DNA of 64,000 nt from positions 248,001 through 312,000 of the forward strand of contig NZ_MKIQ01000027.1 of NCBI RefSeq assembly GCF_001832885.1, in the 5' to 3' direction. Numbering within the stretch: position 1 is the stretch's first letter; each line of letters opens with the position of its first letter. The translations under genes were made by a program, and so were the position numbers. This DNA is from Floricoccus penangensis. GTDB taxonomy: Bacteria > Bacillota > Bacilli > Lactobacillales > Streptococcaceae. Shown piece by piece: positions 46,266 through 54,620 of the stretch. Below the pieces are notes generated by a model. The model saw only the letters and a list, made by a program, of their open reading frames with translations, searched no databases and had not been told where the DNA came from.

Positions 46266-46510
46266 GTTTTACCTCTTCCTAGATTATATTCAACTTAATA
46301 ATATCATAAATGGTCTAAAAGGTTGAATCGAACTGCTTACGGAATCAAAAAAGTTCATATATATTTCCTGTAAATATACGAATATTTTTCCTTAAATTTA
46401 ATATCGAAAATACAAAAAGGAGATTCTATTTAATGTTTTTAAATGTTTTTTTCCTATGCTTACTTGTGTTATAATTTAAGTTACAAAAAAGAAAAAATGA
46501 AGGTAAATGA

Positions 46511-47716
46511 ATGAATCAAAGTAGACCTTATAAAACCTCTTGGTTTTACAAACTATTTATTAATAATAGGATAGCAACAACATTGGTTGTTTCGCTTCTA
46601 TTATTTTTAAATCTTTATATAATTAGTAAACTAGGTTTTCTTTTTAGACCAATAATTGATTTCTTAGGAATAATAATGTTGCCAGTTGTTCTTGCAGCAA
46701 TTTTCTACTATATGTTAAATCCTATTGTCGATTGGTGTGAGAAGAAAGGAGTAAAAAGAACAATTTCAATTGGTGTTCTTTTTATTATATTAGCAGGAAT
46801 AATTATTTTCTCACTAGCAGTAGTAATTCCTAGTATCCTTGATCATGTTGAAAGCTTCATGACCAACATTCCTTCCTACATTAGTGAATCGCAAAAAAGA
46901 GTTAATGAAATAATTCAGCAACCATTCTTCGAACAATTTAGACCTCAGATTGAGGAATTCATTAATAACGTCAGTGGAAAATTGATAGAAGCATCAAGAG
47001 ATATTTCGAAAACAGCAGTTTCAGGAGTAACTGGATTTCTATCAACTGCGACAAGCGTTCTGATATCAATTGCAATCCTACCTTTTATATTGTTCTATCT
47101 TCTAAAAGATGGGAGAAGATTGAACCCTTATATTACTCAATTTCTTCCTGATAAAGCTAGACCTCAAACTTCTAAAATTTTATCAGAAGTTGACAACACC
47201 CTATCAAATTATGTACGCGGGCAAGTAACAGTTTCACTTGCCGTAGCAATAATGCTAAGTACCTTATTCACTATAATCGGACTTAAATATAGCGTGACTA
47301 TCGGTATTATAGCAGGGATACTTAATCTCATTCCATATTTAGGATCGTTTGTTGCCTTAGTTACAGCGTTATTAGTTGCACTAGCAACTGGTCCTGTTAT
47401 GATTGTAAAAGTTCTAATCTGTTTTGCCTTAGAACAATTTATTGAAGCACATCTAATTTCTCCTTTAGTATTAGGAAGTAAATTAAAAATACATCCGGTT
47501 ACAGTATTAATCGTATTACTGACTTCAGGAAAACTCTTCGGTCTTTGGGGAGTACTACTTGGAATACCAGTTTATGCATCATTAAAAGTAATAATAAGCT
47601 ACTTCTATAAATGGTACCGTGAAGTATCTGGACTTTATAGTGAACCGCTAATGACAGAAGGCCAACTTGATCAAGTAGAAGATGAGTTGGATAAGGAGGC
47701 AGAAGAAAAAGAATGA
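46511..47716 (+). CDS. AI-2E family transporter
   Basis: The 401-residue polytopic membrane protein has about seven to eight helices, a central amphipathic loop (ESFMTNIPSYISESQKRVNE) and the typical GIIAGILNLIPYLGSFVALV and HPVTVLIVLLTSGKLFGLWGVLLGIPVYA segments. Members export diverse molecules; AI-2 export was shown for E. coli TqsA, and Na+/H+ antiport has been shown for others. The acidic C-terminus overlaps the TPR gene (ATGA), so they are coupled. Confidence 0.88.
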   Translation: MNQSRPYKTSWFYKLFINNRIATTLVVSLLLFLNLYIISKLGFLFRPIIDFLGIIMLPVVLAAIFYYMLNPIVDWCEKKGVKRTISIGVLFIILAGIIIFSLAVVIPSILDHVESFMTNIPSYISESQKRVNEIIQQPFFEQFRPQIEEFINNVSGKLIEASRDISKTAVSGVTGFLSTATSVLISIAILPFILFYLLKDGRRLNPYITQFLPDKARPQTSKILSEVDNTLSNYVRGQVTVSLAVAIMLSTLFTIIGLKYSVTIGIIAGILNLIPYLGSFVALVTALLVALATGPVMIVKVLICFALEQFIEAHLISPLVLGSKLKIHPVTVLIVLLTSGKLFGLWGVLLGIPVYASLKVIISYFYKWYREVSGLYSEPLMTEGQLDQVEDELDKEAEEKE

Positions 47717-48969
47717 CATATTCAGAACAAATGGTCGAAGCACTTCATGACCAAGAATTAGAAAAAGCTCAGGATCTTTTAAAAAAGGCTCTTGAGTCTG
47801 ACGAACAGGAAGTCCTTTTAGATCTAGCCGAATATCTAGAGTATATGGGATTTCAAGAAGAAAGCCGCTTAATATATGATAAAGTCATGGATGAAGATCC
47901 AGAAGATAAAGGCTTCTATATAAATTTAGCAAGTATGGCTGCTGATGATGGTGACTTTGATAAGGCATATGAATACCTAGCTCAAATTCCTGAAGATGAC
48001 GAAAATTATTTGGCAGTAGTAGTTGAGACAGCAGATTTATACCAAATGGAAGGCTTTTATGAAGCCGCTTTGGAGAAATTACGTCTCGCAGAAAGCATGT
48101 CAGATTCACCATTAATTACCTTTGCAATGGCTGAATTATTTTATAGTCAAGGAAGGTATCAAGAAGCAATAGATAAGTATGTATTACTTGATGTTGAAGA
48201 AATTTATGAAGCGACAAGAGTTTCAACCTATCAACGTATTGGTACAGCGTATGCAAGTATAGGTAAGTTTGAGTTAGCTCTTGAATATCTAGAAAAATCT
48301 TTAGAATTATATCATGATGACAATGTTCTTTTTGAACTTGCAAATATCAATATGGAGCTTGGAGAAGATAAAAGAGCAATTGATTACTTCAAACAGTTAG
48401 ATGTTTTAAATCCTGATTTTGACGGATATGAATATTTATATGCACAAGCATTAGAACATGATAATAATTTTGAAGAAGCTAAAAACATTGCATTACAAGG
48501 ATTGAAAAAGAACCCTCAAGATGTTCCATTACTTCATTTCTTATCACGTATTTCTTATCAAATGCATGACTTTGAAGAAGCTGAAAAATATTTGATGCAG
48601 GCGCTTGATGTACCAGATATGCATGACGAAACAGTGTTCCTATTAAGTAATTTATATTTAGATCATGAAGACTATGAAGCAGTAGTTCATTTGGAAGATG
48701 TTTTAGATGAAGAACATTTACTTGCATCTTGGAATTTTGCTAAAGCGTATATGGAACTTGATGAAGAAGACAAGGCTGAAGAAATCTTTGATGGATTGGC
48801 AGAAAACATGTCAAATAACCCTGAATTTTTAAAAGATTATATTGATGTTTTGCGCAGATTAGGACGTCAAACGGATGCTAAAATTCAAGTTGAAAAATAT
48901 CTTGATTTAGTTCCAGATGATGAAAATATGCAAAATTTACTACAAGATCTTCAATCAGAAGAATATTAA
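47713..48969 (+). CDS. Tetratricopeptide-repeat protein
   Basis: The 418-residue soluble, strongly acidic protein is built almost wholly of TPR-like helix pairs, for example AYEYLAQIPEDDENYLAVVVE, GRYQEAIDKYVLLD, GKFELALEYLEKSLELY and FEEAEKYLMQALD. TPR proteins act as scaffolds. A TPR protein coupled to an AI-2E transporter is common in streptococci, but I know no defined function. It starts inside the transporter stop codon and ends at a terminator. Confidence 0.85.
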   Translation: MTYSEQMVEALHDQELEKAQDLLKKALESDEQEVLLDLAEYLEYMGFQEESRLIYDKVMDEDPEDKGFYINLASMAADDGDFDKAYEYLAQIPEDDENYLAVVVETADLYQMEGFYEAALEKLRLAESMSDSPLITFAMAELFYSQGRYQEAIDKYVLLDVEEIYEATRVSTYQRIGTAYASIGKFELALEYLEKSLELYHDDNVLFELANINMELGEDKRAIDYFKQLDVLNPDFDGYEYLYAQALEHDNNFEEAKNIALQGLKKNPQDVPLLHFLSRISYQMHDFEEAEKYLMQALDVPDMHDETVFLLSNLYLDHEDYEAVVHLEDVLDEEHLLASWNFAKAYMELDEEDKAEEIFDGLAENMSNNPEFLKDYIDVLRRLGRQTDAKIQVEKYLDLVPDDENMQNLLQDLQSEEY

Positions 48970-48979
48970 TCTAAAAATT

Positions 48980-49008
48980 ATTCTCGCTTTCGGGCGAGTT
49001 TTTTTATA
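48980..49008 (+). terminator. Terminator after the TPR gene
   Basis: CTCGC (48983-48987) pairs with GCGAG (48994-48998), followed by a T7 tract. Confidence 0.8.
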
Positions 49009-49026
49009 TAAAATATTTTTTTCTTA

Positions 49027-49093
49027 TGATAACGGTTTCCTAGACTTCTTTAATAGTTTTCTTCTTTTTTTCGTGATATACTAATTCACGAAA
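49027..49093 (+). promoter_or_regulatory. alsS control region: cre site plus a second palindromic operator
   Basis: TGATAACGGTTTCC (49027-49040) fits the cre consensus TGWNANCGNTNWCA at 13 of 14 positions. The -10 TATACT (49077-49082), with a weak TAGTTT 17 bp upstream, lies exactly inside an 8-bp inverted repeat, TTTCGTGA-N9-TCACGAAA (49069-49076 and 49086-49093). The cre centre is about 55 bp before the expected start, a position used for CcpA activation at B. subtilis ackA. The second palindrome would occlude the promoter if bound. Confidence 0.65.
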
Positions 49094-49112
49094 TAAGAAA
49101 AAGGAGATGCAA

Positions 49113-50771
49113 ATGTCAAAAGATAAATTTGGTGCAGACCTAGTTGTTGATAGTCTGATTAATCATGATGTGAAGTATATTTTTGGAATTCCAGGAGCAA
49201 AAATTGATAAAGTATTTGATACTTTAGAAGATAAAGGCCCTGAATTAATCATTGCCCGTCACGAACAAAATGCTGCCTTTATGGCTCAGGGTATTGGTCG
49301 TATTACAGGTGAACCAGGAGTTGTTATTGCTACAAGTGGTCCTGGGGCAAGTAATTTGGCAACAGGTTTGGTAACAGCAACCGCAGAAGGTGATCCTGTA
49401 CTTGCCATTGGGGGACAAGTTAAACGTGGAGATTTATTAAAACGAACTCACCAAAGTATGGATAATGCTGCCCTTTTCGAACCAATTACTAAATATTCAG
49501 CTGAAGTTGAGGACTCAAATACTATTTCAGAAGCAATTGCAAATGCTTATAGAATGGCTAAGTCTGGTAAACCAGGAGCGAGTTTTATTTCACTTCCTCA
49601 AGATGTTGTAGATTCAAAAGTTTCTGTGAAAGCAATTTCACCATTAAGTGAACCACGTCTAGGAACAGCTTCTATTGAAGATATTAATTATCTTGCACAG
49701 GCTATTAGAAATGCTGAATTACCAGTTCTATTATTAGGTAGTGGTGCTTCAAGTGAAAAAGTTACTGAAGCAGTTCGTAATTTAATTAAACATGTTCCTC
49801 TTCCTGTAGTTGAAACATTCCAAGGAGCAGGTATTATTTCAAGAGATTTAGAAAAGAATTTCTTTGGTCGTGTTGGTTTATTCCGTAACCAACCAGGTGA
49901 TATGCTTCTTAAGAGATCGGACCTTGTAATTGCAATTGGTTATGACCCAATTGAATACGAAGCACGTAACTGGAATGCTGAAATCGATAGTAGAATTATT
50001 GTTATTGATGAAGCTATGGCTGAAATTGATACATATTTCCAACCAGAACGTGAATTAATTGGTGACATCTCTGAAACATTAAAGAGTCTTTTACCTGCCA
50101 TCAGAGGTTATAAACTACCTAAAGCTTCAATTGATTATTTGATTGATTTACGCGAAATTCTAAATTTCCCTGATATGAGTATTGTTGAAAAAGAAGGTGT
50201 TCTTCATCCAGTTGATGTAGTTTCAACTCTTCAAAAACATGTTAAAGACGATCAAACAGTCACTGTTGATATTGGTAGCCATTATATCTGGATGGCGCGT
50301 AAATTCCGTTCATATAGCCCACGTCATTTGTTATTCTCAAATGGTATGCAAACACTTGGTGTTGCGCTTCCTTGGGCAATTTCTGCAGCCCTTGTTCGCC
50401 CAGGTAAAAAAGTTTATTCAGTATCTGGTGATGGAGGATTCTTATTCTCAGCTCAAGAGCTTGAAACAGCTGTACGTATGAATTTACCAATCGTTCATTT
50501 AATATGGAATGATGGTCATTACAACATGGTAGAATTCCAAGAAGTAATGAAATATGGCCGTTCAAGTGGTGTTGATTTAGGACCTGTTGATTTTGTTAAA
50601 TATGCAGAAGCATTTGGAGCAAAAGGAATTAGAGTTCACTCAAAAGATGAGTTAGACCAAGTATTGGCGAGCATTGATGATTCTACTGGTCCAGTAATCA
50701 TTGATATTCCAGTTGATTACTCAGATAATATCAAACTTGGAGAAACAATCTTACCAGATGAGTTTTATTAA
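49113..50771 (+). CDS. alsS: Catabolic acetolactate synthase AlsS
   Basis: The 552-residue thiamine-diphosphate enzyme condenses two pyruvates to acetolactate. It has [14 protein letters not shown] with the catalytic-type Glu in [65 protein letters not shown], and the ThDP motif SGDGGFLFS to WNDGHYNMV. These match the FAD-independent AlsS of Lactococcus, not IlvB or pyruvate oxidase. AAGGAG at 49101-49106 gives the ATG at 49113. No alsD lies next to it. It would relieve pyruvate accumulation and acid stress. Confidence 0.93.
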   Translation: MSKDKFGADLVVDSLINHDVKYIFGIPGAKIDKVFDTLEDKGPELIIARHEQNAAFMAQGIGRITGEPGVVIATSGPGASNLATGLVTATAEGDPVLAIGGQVKRGDLLKRTHQSMDNAALFEPITKYSAEVEDSNTISEAIANAYRMAKSGKPGASFISLPQDVVDSKVSVKAISPLSEPRLGTASIEDINYLAQAIRNAELPVLLLGSGASSEKVTEAVRNLIKHVPLPVVETFQGAGIISRDLEKNFFGRVGLFRNQPGDMLLKRSDLVIAIGYDPIEYEARNWNAEIDSRIIVIDEAMAEIDTYFQPERELIGDISETLKSLLPAIRGYKLPKASIDYLIDLREILNFPDMSIVEKEGVLHPVDVVSTLQKHVKDDQTVTVDIGSHYIWMARKFRSYSPRHLLFSNGMQTLGVALPWAISAALVRPGKKVYSVSGDGGFLFSAQELETAVRMNLPIVHLIWNDGHYNMVEFQEVMKYGRSSGVDLGPVDFVKYAEAFGAKGIRVHSKDELDQVLASIDDSTGPVIIDIPVDYSDNIKLGETILPDEFY

Positions 50772-50782
50772 AAATATAATTT

Positions 50783-50805
50783 AGACATCTTCGGATGTCT
50801 TTTTT
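50783..50805 (+). terminator. alsS terminator
   Basis: AGACATC-TTCG-GATGTCT with a T tract has a perfect 7-bp stem and a UUCG tetraloop. Confidence 0.93.
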
Positions 50806-50859
50806 AGTTGATTATAATCTTATAGCAGAAAGCATTTATGATATTATTTAATAAAAGTC

Positions 50860-50890
50860 TTGACCTTTACCTTACGTAAAGGAATATACT
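50860..50890 (+). promoter_or_regulatory. MerR-type promoter with 19-bp spacer and inverted-repeat operator
   Basis: TTGACC (50860-50865) and TATACT (50885-50890) are separated by 19 bp, the overlong spacer diagnostic of MerR-controlled promoters. The spacer region contains CCTTTAC-N5-GTAAAGG (50864-50870 and 50876-50882). The MerR/TipAS gene starts 32 bp downstream, so it autoregulates by DNA untwisting. Confidence 0.88.
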
Positions 50891-50921
50891 GATATTTGTA
50901 AAGAACAAGGAGGCAATTTAG

Positions 50922-51656
50922 GTGAAAAACATTAAGGAAGTATCCAAGCTTACTGGCTTAACAGAAAGAAGCTTAAGATACTATGAAGAAATAGGTTTAA
51001 TTAATCCAACTAGAAACGAAATAAATGATTATCGTCAATATAGTGATTCTGACATCGAAAAACTATATCAAATTCAGCTATATCGCAGTCTAGAAATTCC
51101 TTTGAAGAAGATATCGGAAATATTTTTCAATGAAAATACATCAGAATATCAAATTTATATGGAACAAATTGATAAATTAAAGAAAAAAAGAGATGACCTA
51201 AATAAAATTCTTGCTGATTTACAAAGAAAAGTAGAAGGTGAGAAAATAATGGAAAAAGATTTCAAAAATGTTAATGCAGTTATTGCAGATAATGAAACAA
51301 AATACGGACAAGAAATTCGAGAAAAATATGGTAATCAAGTTGTTGATAAAGCAAATGATTATCTACGTGCATCAGGGGGTGAAAAACTTGATAGTGCGGA
51401 AGAATTACGTCTTCAAATTAATGAACTGTTGACTCAACTTGTAAGTGAAGAAGTGAGTATTGAAGATGAAAAAGCGAAAAAACTTTTTGCTCTTCATAAA
51501 GAATGGTTAGAAATATATTATCCTAATTATTCAAAAGAATATCATTTAGGACTTGCTGATATGTATGAGTTTGACGAAAGATTTGCAAAATACTATGATG
51601 ATGTAATTAATGGCGGAATGAAATTCATAGTTGATACAATTAGAAAATATGTATAA
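50922..51656 (+). CDS. MerR-family regulator with TipAS effector domain
   Basis: The 244-residue product has a MerR helix-turn-helix and wing at 1-70 (IKEVSKLTGLTERSLRYYEEIGLI, DYRQYSDSDI), a dimerisation coiled coil (about 75-110), and a TipAS domain (about 125-240, IADNETKYGQEIREKYGNQVV and WLEIYYPNYSKEYHLGLADMY). TipAL-type regulators bind hydrophobic peptide antibiotics and activate their own promoter. GTG start with AAGGAGG. No efflux gene is coupled, and a terminator follows at once, so its targets may lie elsewhere. Confidence 0.9.
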   Translation: MKNIKEVSKLTGLTERSLRYYEEIGLINPTRNEINDYRQYSDSDIEKLYQIQLYRSLEIPLKKISEIFFNENTSEYQIYMEQIDKLKKKRDDLNKILADLQRKVEGEKIMEKDFKNVNAVIADNETKYGQEIREKYGNQVVDKANDYLRASGGEKLDSAEELRLQINELLTQLVSEEVSIEDEKAKKLFALHKEWLEIYYPNYSKEYHLGLADMYEFDERFAKYYDDVINGGMKFIVDTIRKYV

Positions 51657-51661
51657 TAAGT

Positions 51662-51693
51662 AAAATTGGTATATACAAATATGCCGATTTTTT
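51662..51693 (+). terminator. Terminator of the MerR gene
   Basis: Arms 51663-51674 and 51679-51690 pair over 12 bp (two wobbles) with a 4-nt loop and a T tract. Confidence 0.8.
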
Positions 51694-51804
51694 CGTATAT
51701 AATTTATCAATAAAAATATTTTTTTAAGGTCCAAAAAGCTTTAATTTAAAGGCAAGTGTACGCTTTCAATATATCAGATTGAAGTTTAAATATTATGAAA
51801 ATAA

Positions 51805-51833
51805 TTGAAATTTGGTAAATCTTAGTCTATAAT
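51805..51833 (+). promoter_or_regulatory. Promoter of the amino-acid permease gene
   Basis: TTGAAA (51805-51810), an exact 17-bp spacer and TATAAT (51828-51833) lie 62 nt before the start codon. I see no riboswitch or T-box in the leader. Confidence 0.75.
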
Positions 51834-51894
51834 ACTGTAATATATTTGAAACATATTAAGAAATCACATTTTAAAAAAAGAAGTGAGGAAAAAG

Positions 51895-53265
51895 ATGGGT
51901 GAAAAACAAGTAAATAAGGACGATAAGGCTGTCTTAGAACGAGGACTCAGTGGTCGTCATGTTGAAATGATTGCTCTTGGGGGAACAATTGGTACAGGTC
52001 TATTTTTGGGAGCTGGAAGATCAATTCAAGCAGCAGGACCATCGATAGTACTAATTTATATCATTACTGGGATATTTATGTTCTGGATGATGCGAGCACT
52101 TGGTGAGTTAATGTTGACTGATACTAATCAGCCCACTTTTATCGCTTTTATAGAAAAATATCTTGGGAAACGAGCACAATTAGTAATTGGTTGGACCTAC
52201 TGGATTGGTTGGATTGTAATCGCCATGGCTGAGCTTACGGCCATTGGTATTTACATGAAATATTGGTTTCCAACGATTCCAGTTTGGATATGGGAGATAA
52301 TTTTCTTAATCGTCTTATTTGGAATTAATATCATTGCAGTAGGAGCTTTTGGAGAAACAGAGTTTTGGTTTGCCATGATTAAAATTATTGCAATCTTAGC
52401 TATGATTGCTACTGGTATATTTATGGTTGTAACCCATACTAGAACCTCAGCTGGTGTCGCAAGCTTATCAAATTTATGGAAATATGGCTTTGTAGCTGAC
52501 CATGGGAAACATTTATTACCTGCCTTCAAGATGGTATTCTTTGCTTTCCTAGGTATTGAGTTTGTTGGTACTACAGCAGCAGAGGCCAAAGATCCTGATA
52601 AAGTAATACCTAAAGCAATTAATTCAATCATAATGCGTATTTTAATTTTTTATGTTGGAGCATTATTAGCTATTATGTGTATTCAACCTTGGACTAATTA
52701 TAATGCTGATGAATCACCATTTGTACAAGTATTTGCAGGAATTGGTATTACGGCAGCAGCTGGAATTATTAATTTCGTTGTATTAACTGCTGCAGCATCT
52801 TCATTAAATAGTGGTATATTTGCAACAGGACGAATGTTATATTCTTTAACTCATGAAAATCCAAAAAGTCCATTCTCAAAACTTAGTAGAAATAAACTTC
52901 CGTTAAATGCTATTATCTGTTCAACTGTTTTAATTGGTATTGCTGTAATTGTAAGTATACTCTTACCAGAAGGAGCATTTGAGATAATTACATCTATTGC
53001 ATCTGCAGCATTTATTGGAATTTATATGACACTTGTTTACGCTCATCTTAAATATCGTCAATCTGATGATTTTAAAAATGGACCTCAAAAATTCAAGATG
53101 CCAGGTGCTCCATTAACTGATTACTTAACAATTGCGTTCTTAGCTTTCATTTTTATTATCTTGTTAACTACAAAAGAGACTCAATTTGCAGCAATCCTTG
53201 CAATTGTCTGGTACGCTTCCCTATACGTACTAAGTAGGAATGCAGATAAAAGGAAAGTAAATTAA
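51895..53265 (+). CDS. Amino-acid permease (APC superfamily, AAT type)
   Basis: The 456-residue protein has about 12 hydrophobic helices and the AAT-family opening RGLSGRHVEMIALGGTIGTG with LFLGAGRSIQAAGPSI, the helix-3 region FMFWMMRALGEL, and AFLGIEFVGTTAAEAKDPDKVIPKAI. Such carriers import an amino acid with protons; the substrate cannot be fixed from sequence. GAGG upstream favours the ATG at 51895 over the GTG at 51883. The gene is monocistronic with its own promoter and terminator. Confidence 0.88.
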   Translation: MGEKQVNKDDKAVLERGLSGRHVEMIALGGTIGTGLFLGAGRSIQAAGPSIVLIYIITGIFMFWMMRALGELMLTDTNQPTFIAFIEKYLGKRAQLVIGWTYWIGWIVIAMAELTAIGIYMKYWFPTIPVWIWEIIFLIVLFGINIIAVGAFGETEFWFAMIKIIAILAMIATGIFMVVTHTRTSAGVASLSNLWKYGFVADHGKHLLPAFKMVFFAFLGIEFVGTTAAEAKDPDKVIPKAINSIIMRILIFYVGALLAIMCIQPWTNYNADESPFVQVFAGIGITAAAGIINFVVLTAAASSLNSGIFATGRMLYSLTHENPKSPFSKLSRNKLPLNAIICSTVLIGIAVIVSILLPEGAFEIITSIASAAFIGIYMTLVYAHLKYRQSDDFKNGPQKFKMPGAPLTDYLTIAFLAFIFIILLTTKETQFAAILAIVWYASLYVLSRNADKRKVN

Positions 53266-53277
53266 ATAGATATTTAT

Positions 53278-53307
53278 AAAAGTTGTCGAATTTTCGATGA
53301 CTTTTTT
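53278..53307 (+). terminator. Permease terminator
   Basis: AAAAGTTGTCGA pairs with TCGATGACTTTT (two wobbles) and runs into T residues. Confidence 0.8.
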
Positions 53308-53358
53308 CTTATGTTTTTTGGTGAATTATGAAGAGTTAATAAAAATTTATATTTTTTA

Positions 53359-53424
53359 TTGACTTTTCGTTCCGTACTATTTATAATAATACACATAAAG
53401 ATTCCGTACTATGCGAAATAGTAC
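53359..53424 (+). promoter_or_regulatory. Promoter and tandem operators of the GntR-ABC operon
   Basis: TTGACT (53359-53364), a 17-bp spacer and TATAAT (53382-53387) form a strong promoter. Operator O2, GTACTATGCGAAATAGTAC (53406-53424), is a perfect 7-5-7 palindrome. O1, GTACTATTTATAATAATAC (53374-53392), is the same with one mismatch and covers the -10. The 11-bp sequence TTCCGTACTAT repeats 32 bp apart (53370 and 53402), which keeps both sites on one DNA face. Confidence 0.85.
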
Positions 53425-53445
53425 ATATAATATAGAGGAGGTATG

Positions 53446-53796
53446 ATGAGCAAATTACCTATTTATGAGCAAGTTGCAGAAAAGATAAAGCTTGATATCG
53501 TTAAAGGGAAGTTGAATCCTGGTGATCAGCTCTTATCTGTTCGTGCCATGGCTGTTGAAGAAGGTGTGAATCCTAATACGATTGCTAAAAGCTATCAACT
53601 ACTTGAAAGAGAGGGAGTTATCGTGGCTATGCCTAATAAGGGAAATTTCGTTAGTGAAGATGTCAATAAGTTAAATCAAGTACAAAAACAGGATATGCTT
53701 GATGAACTAACTAAAATGGTTAAAGATATAATGAAACTCGGCGTTAGCAAAGATGAATTAGTGGAAGTTATAAGGGGAGTTGCGAATGATGCTTAA
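53446..53796 (+). CDS. GntR-family regulator, YtrA subfamily
   Basis: The 116-residue product has a winged helix-turn-helix (LPIYEQVAEKIKLDIVKGKLNPGDQLLSVR, then VNPNTIAKSYQLLEREGVI) and only a short C-terminal dimerisation helix, which defines the YtrA group. Such regulators repress the ABC transporter operon they head and respond to cell-wall-active compounds or unknown signals. GAGGAGG gives better spacing to the second ATG (53446) than the first (53443). It overlaps the ATPase gene by 11 bp. Confidence 0.9.
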   Translation: MSKLPIYEQVAEKIKLDIVKGKLNPGDQLLSVRAMAVEEGVNPNTIAKSYQLLEREGVIVAMPNKGNFVSEDVNKLNQVQKQDMLDELTKMVKDIMKLGVSKDELVEVIRGVANDA

Positions 53797-54610
53797 ATTG
53801 AAAAATGTATCAAAAGAAATTGATGGAAATTTGATTTTAAATAATGTAAATTTTGAACTTCCCAATTCTAAAATTATAGGGCTTGTTGGTCGAAATGGGT
53901 CAGGTAAAACGACACTTATGAAGGTTATCGCAAGTGAGATGTTGCCTAGCTCAGGTGAAGTTGATGTGGCTGTGGAGGATGTTTTCTATGTTGATCCCTT
54001 AGCTAATTTCATGACAAATTATTCACCCATCGCGGTTGCTGATGTACTATCTTCTTATATGCCAAAATTTAATCGTAATGAGTTTTTTGATATTCTGGGA
54101 CAATCTGAACTTCCGTTGAAAAAAACGATTTCATCATTTTCAAAAGGACAACAGGCTTTACTATATATTGCTTGTGGAATAGCTTCAGGTGCTAAATATA
54201 TATTATTAGATGAACCATTAGACGGTCTGGATGTATTCATTAAAGATAGGGTTAAAAATCTTTTGATTGAAAATGTTGGTAGAAGTGAATCGACAGTTGT
54301 TATTGCTACTCATAATCTAGCAGAACTTGATAGTTTAGCTGATAGTATACTTTTTATCAAAGATAATACTGTTGAGATGTATGATCCTGAAGAAGAAGAG
54401 CAGGTAAAAGTTCAATTTGTATATGATGAAGATGAATTACCATCAAATCTAGCTTCCGTTGCTAAGGTTATTGAAAAGAGGGGAAGAGTTTGGCTAGTTA
54501 TAATGCCTGAAGATGAAATTGAAAAAATTTTTTCAGATACATCTACTTATCAATTTGTTGAAGTATTACGTGTGACGACAGAAGATGTCTTCCGTACAGA
54601 GCTGGGCTAG
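53786..54610 (+). CDS. ABC transporter ATP-binding protein (YtrB-like)
   Basis: The 274-residue product has Walker A GRNGSGKTT, a slightly degenerate signature (SSFSKGQQALLYIA), Walker B ILLDEPLDGLD, and the switch His in ATHNLAELD. A C-terminal extension of about 70 residues follows. AAGGGGAG selects the ATG at 53786; upstream in-frame TTG and downstream ATG are alternatives. With the following membrane protein it forms an ABC exporter or sensor module under the GntR repressor. Confidence 0.88.
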   Translation: MMLKLKNVSKEIDGNLILNNVNFELPNSKIIGLVGRNGSGKTTLMKVIASEMLPSSGEVDVAVEDVFYVDPLANFMTNYSPIAVADVLSSYMPKFNRNEFFDILGQSELPLKKTISSFSKGQQALLYIACGIASGAKYILLDEPLDGLDVFIKDRVKNLLIENVGRSESTVVIATHNLAELDSLADSILFIKDNTVEMYDPEEEEQVKVQFVYDEDELPSNLASVAKVIEKRGRVWLVIMPEDEIEKIFSDTSTYQFVEVLRVTTEDVFRTELG

Positions 54611-54620
54611 AGGAGGGAAT

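Noticed and set aside
49113-50771. Pyruvate oxidase or IlvB as identity for the ThDP enzyme
   Set aside because: The sequence tracks lactococcal AlsS throughout ([29 protein letters not shown]), and there is no ilvN or FAD-type signature nearby.
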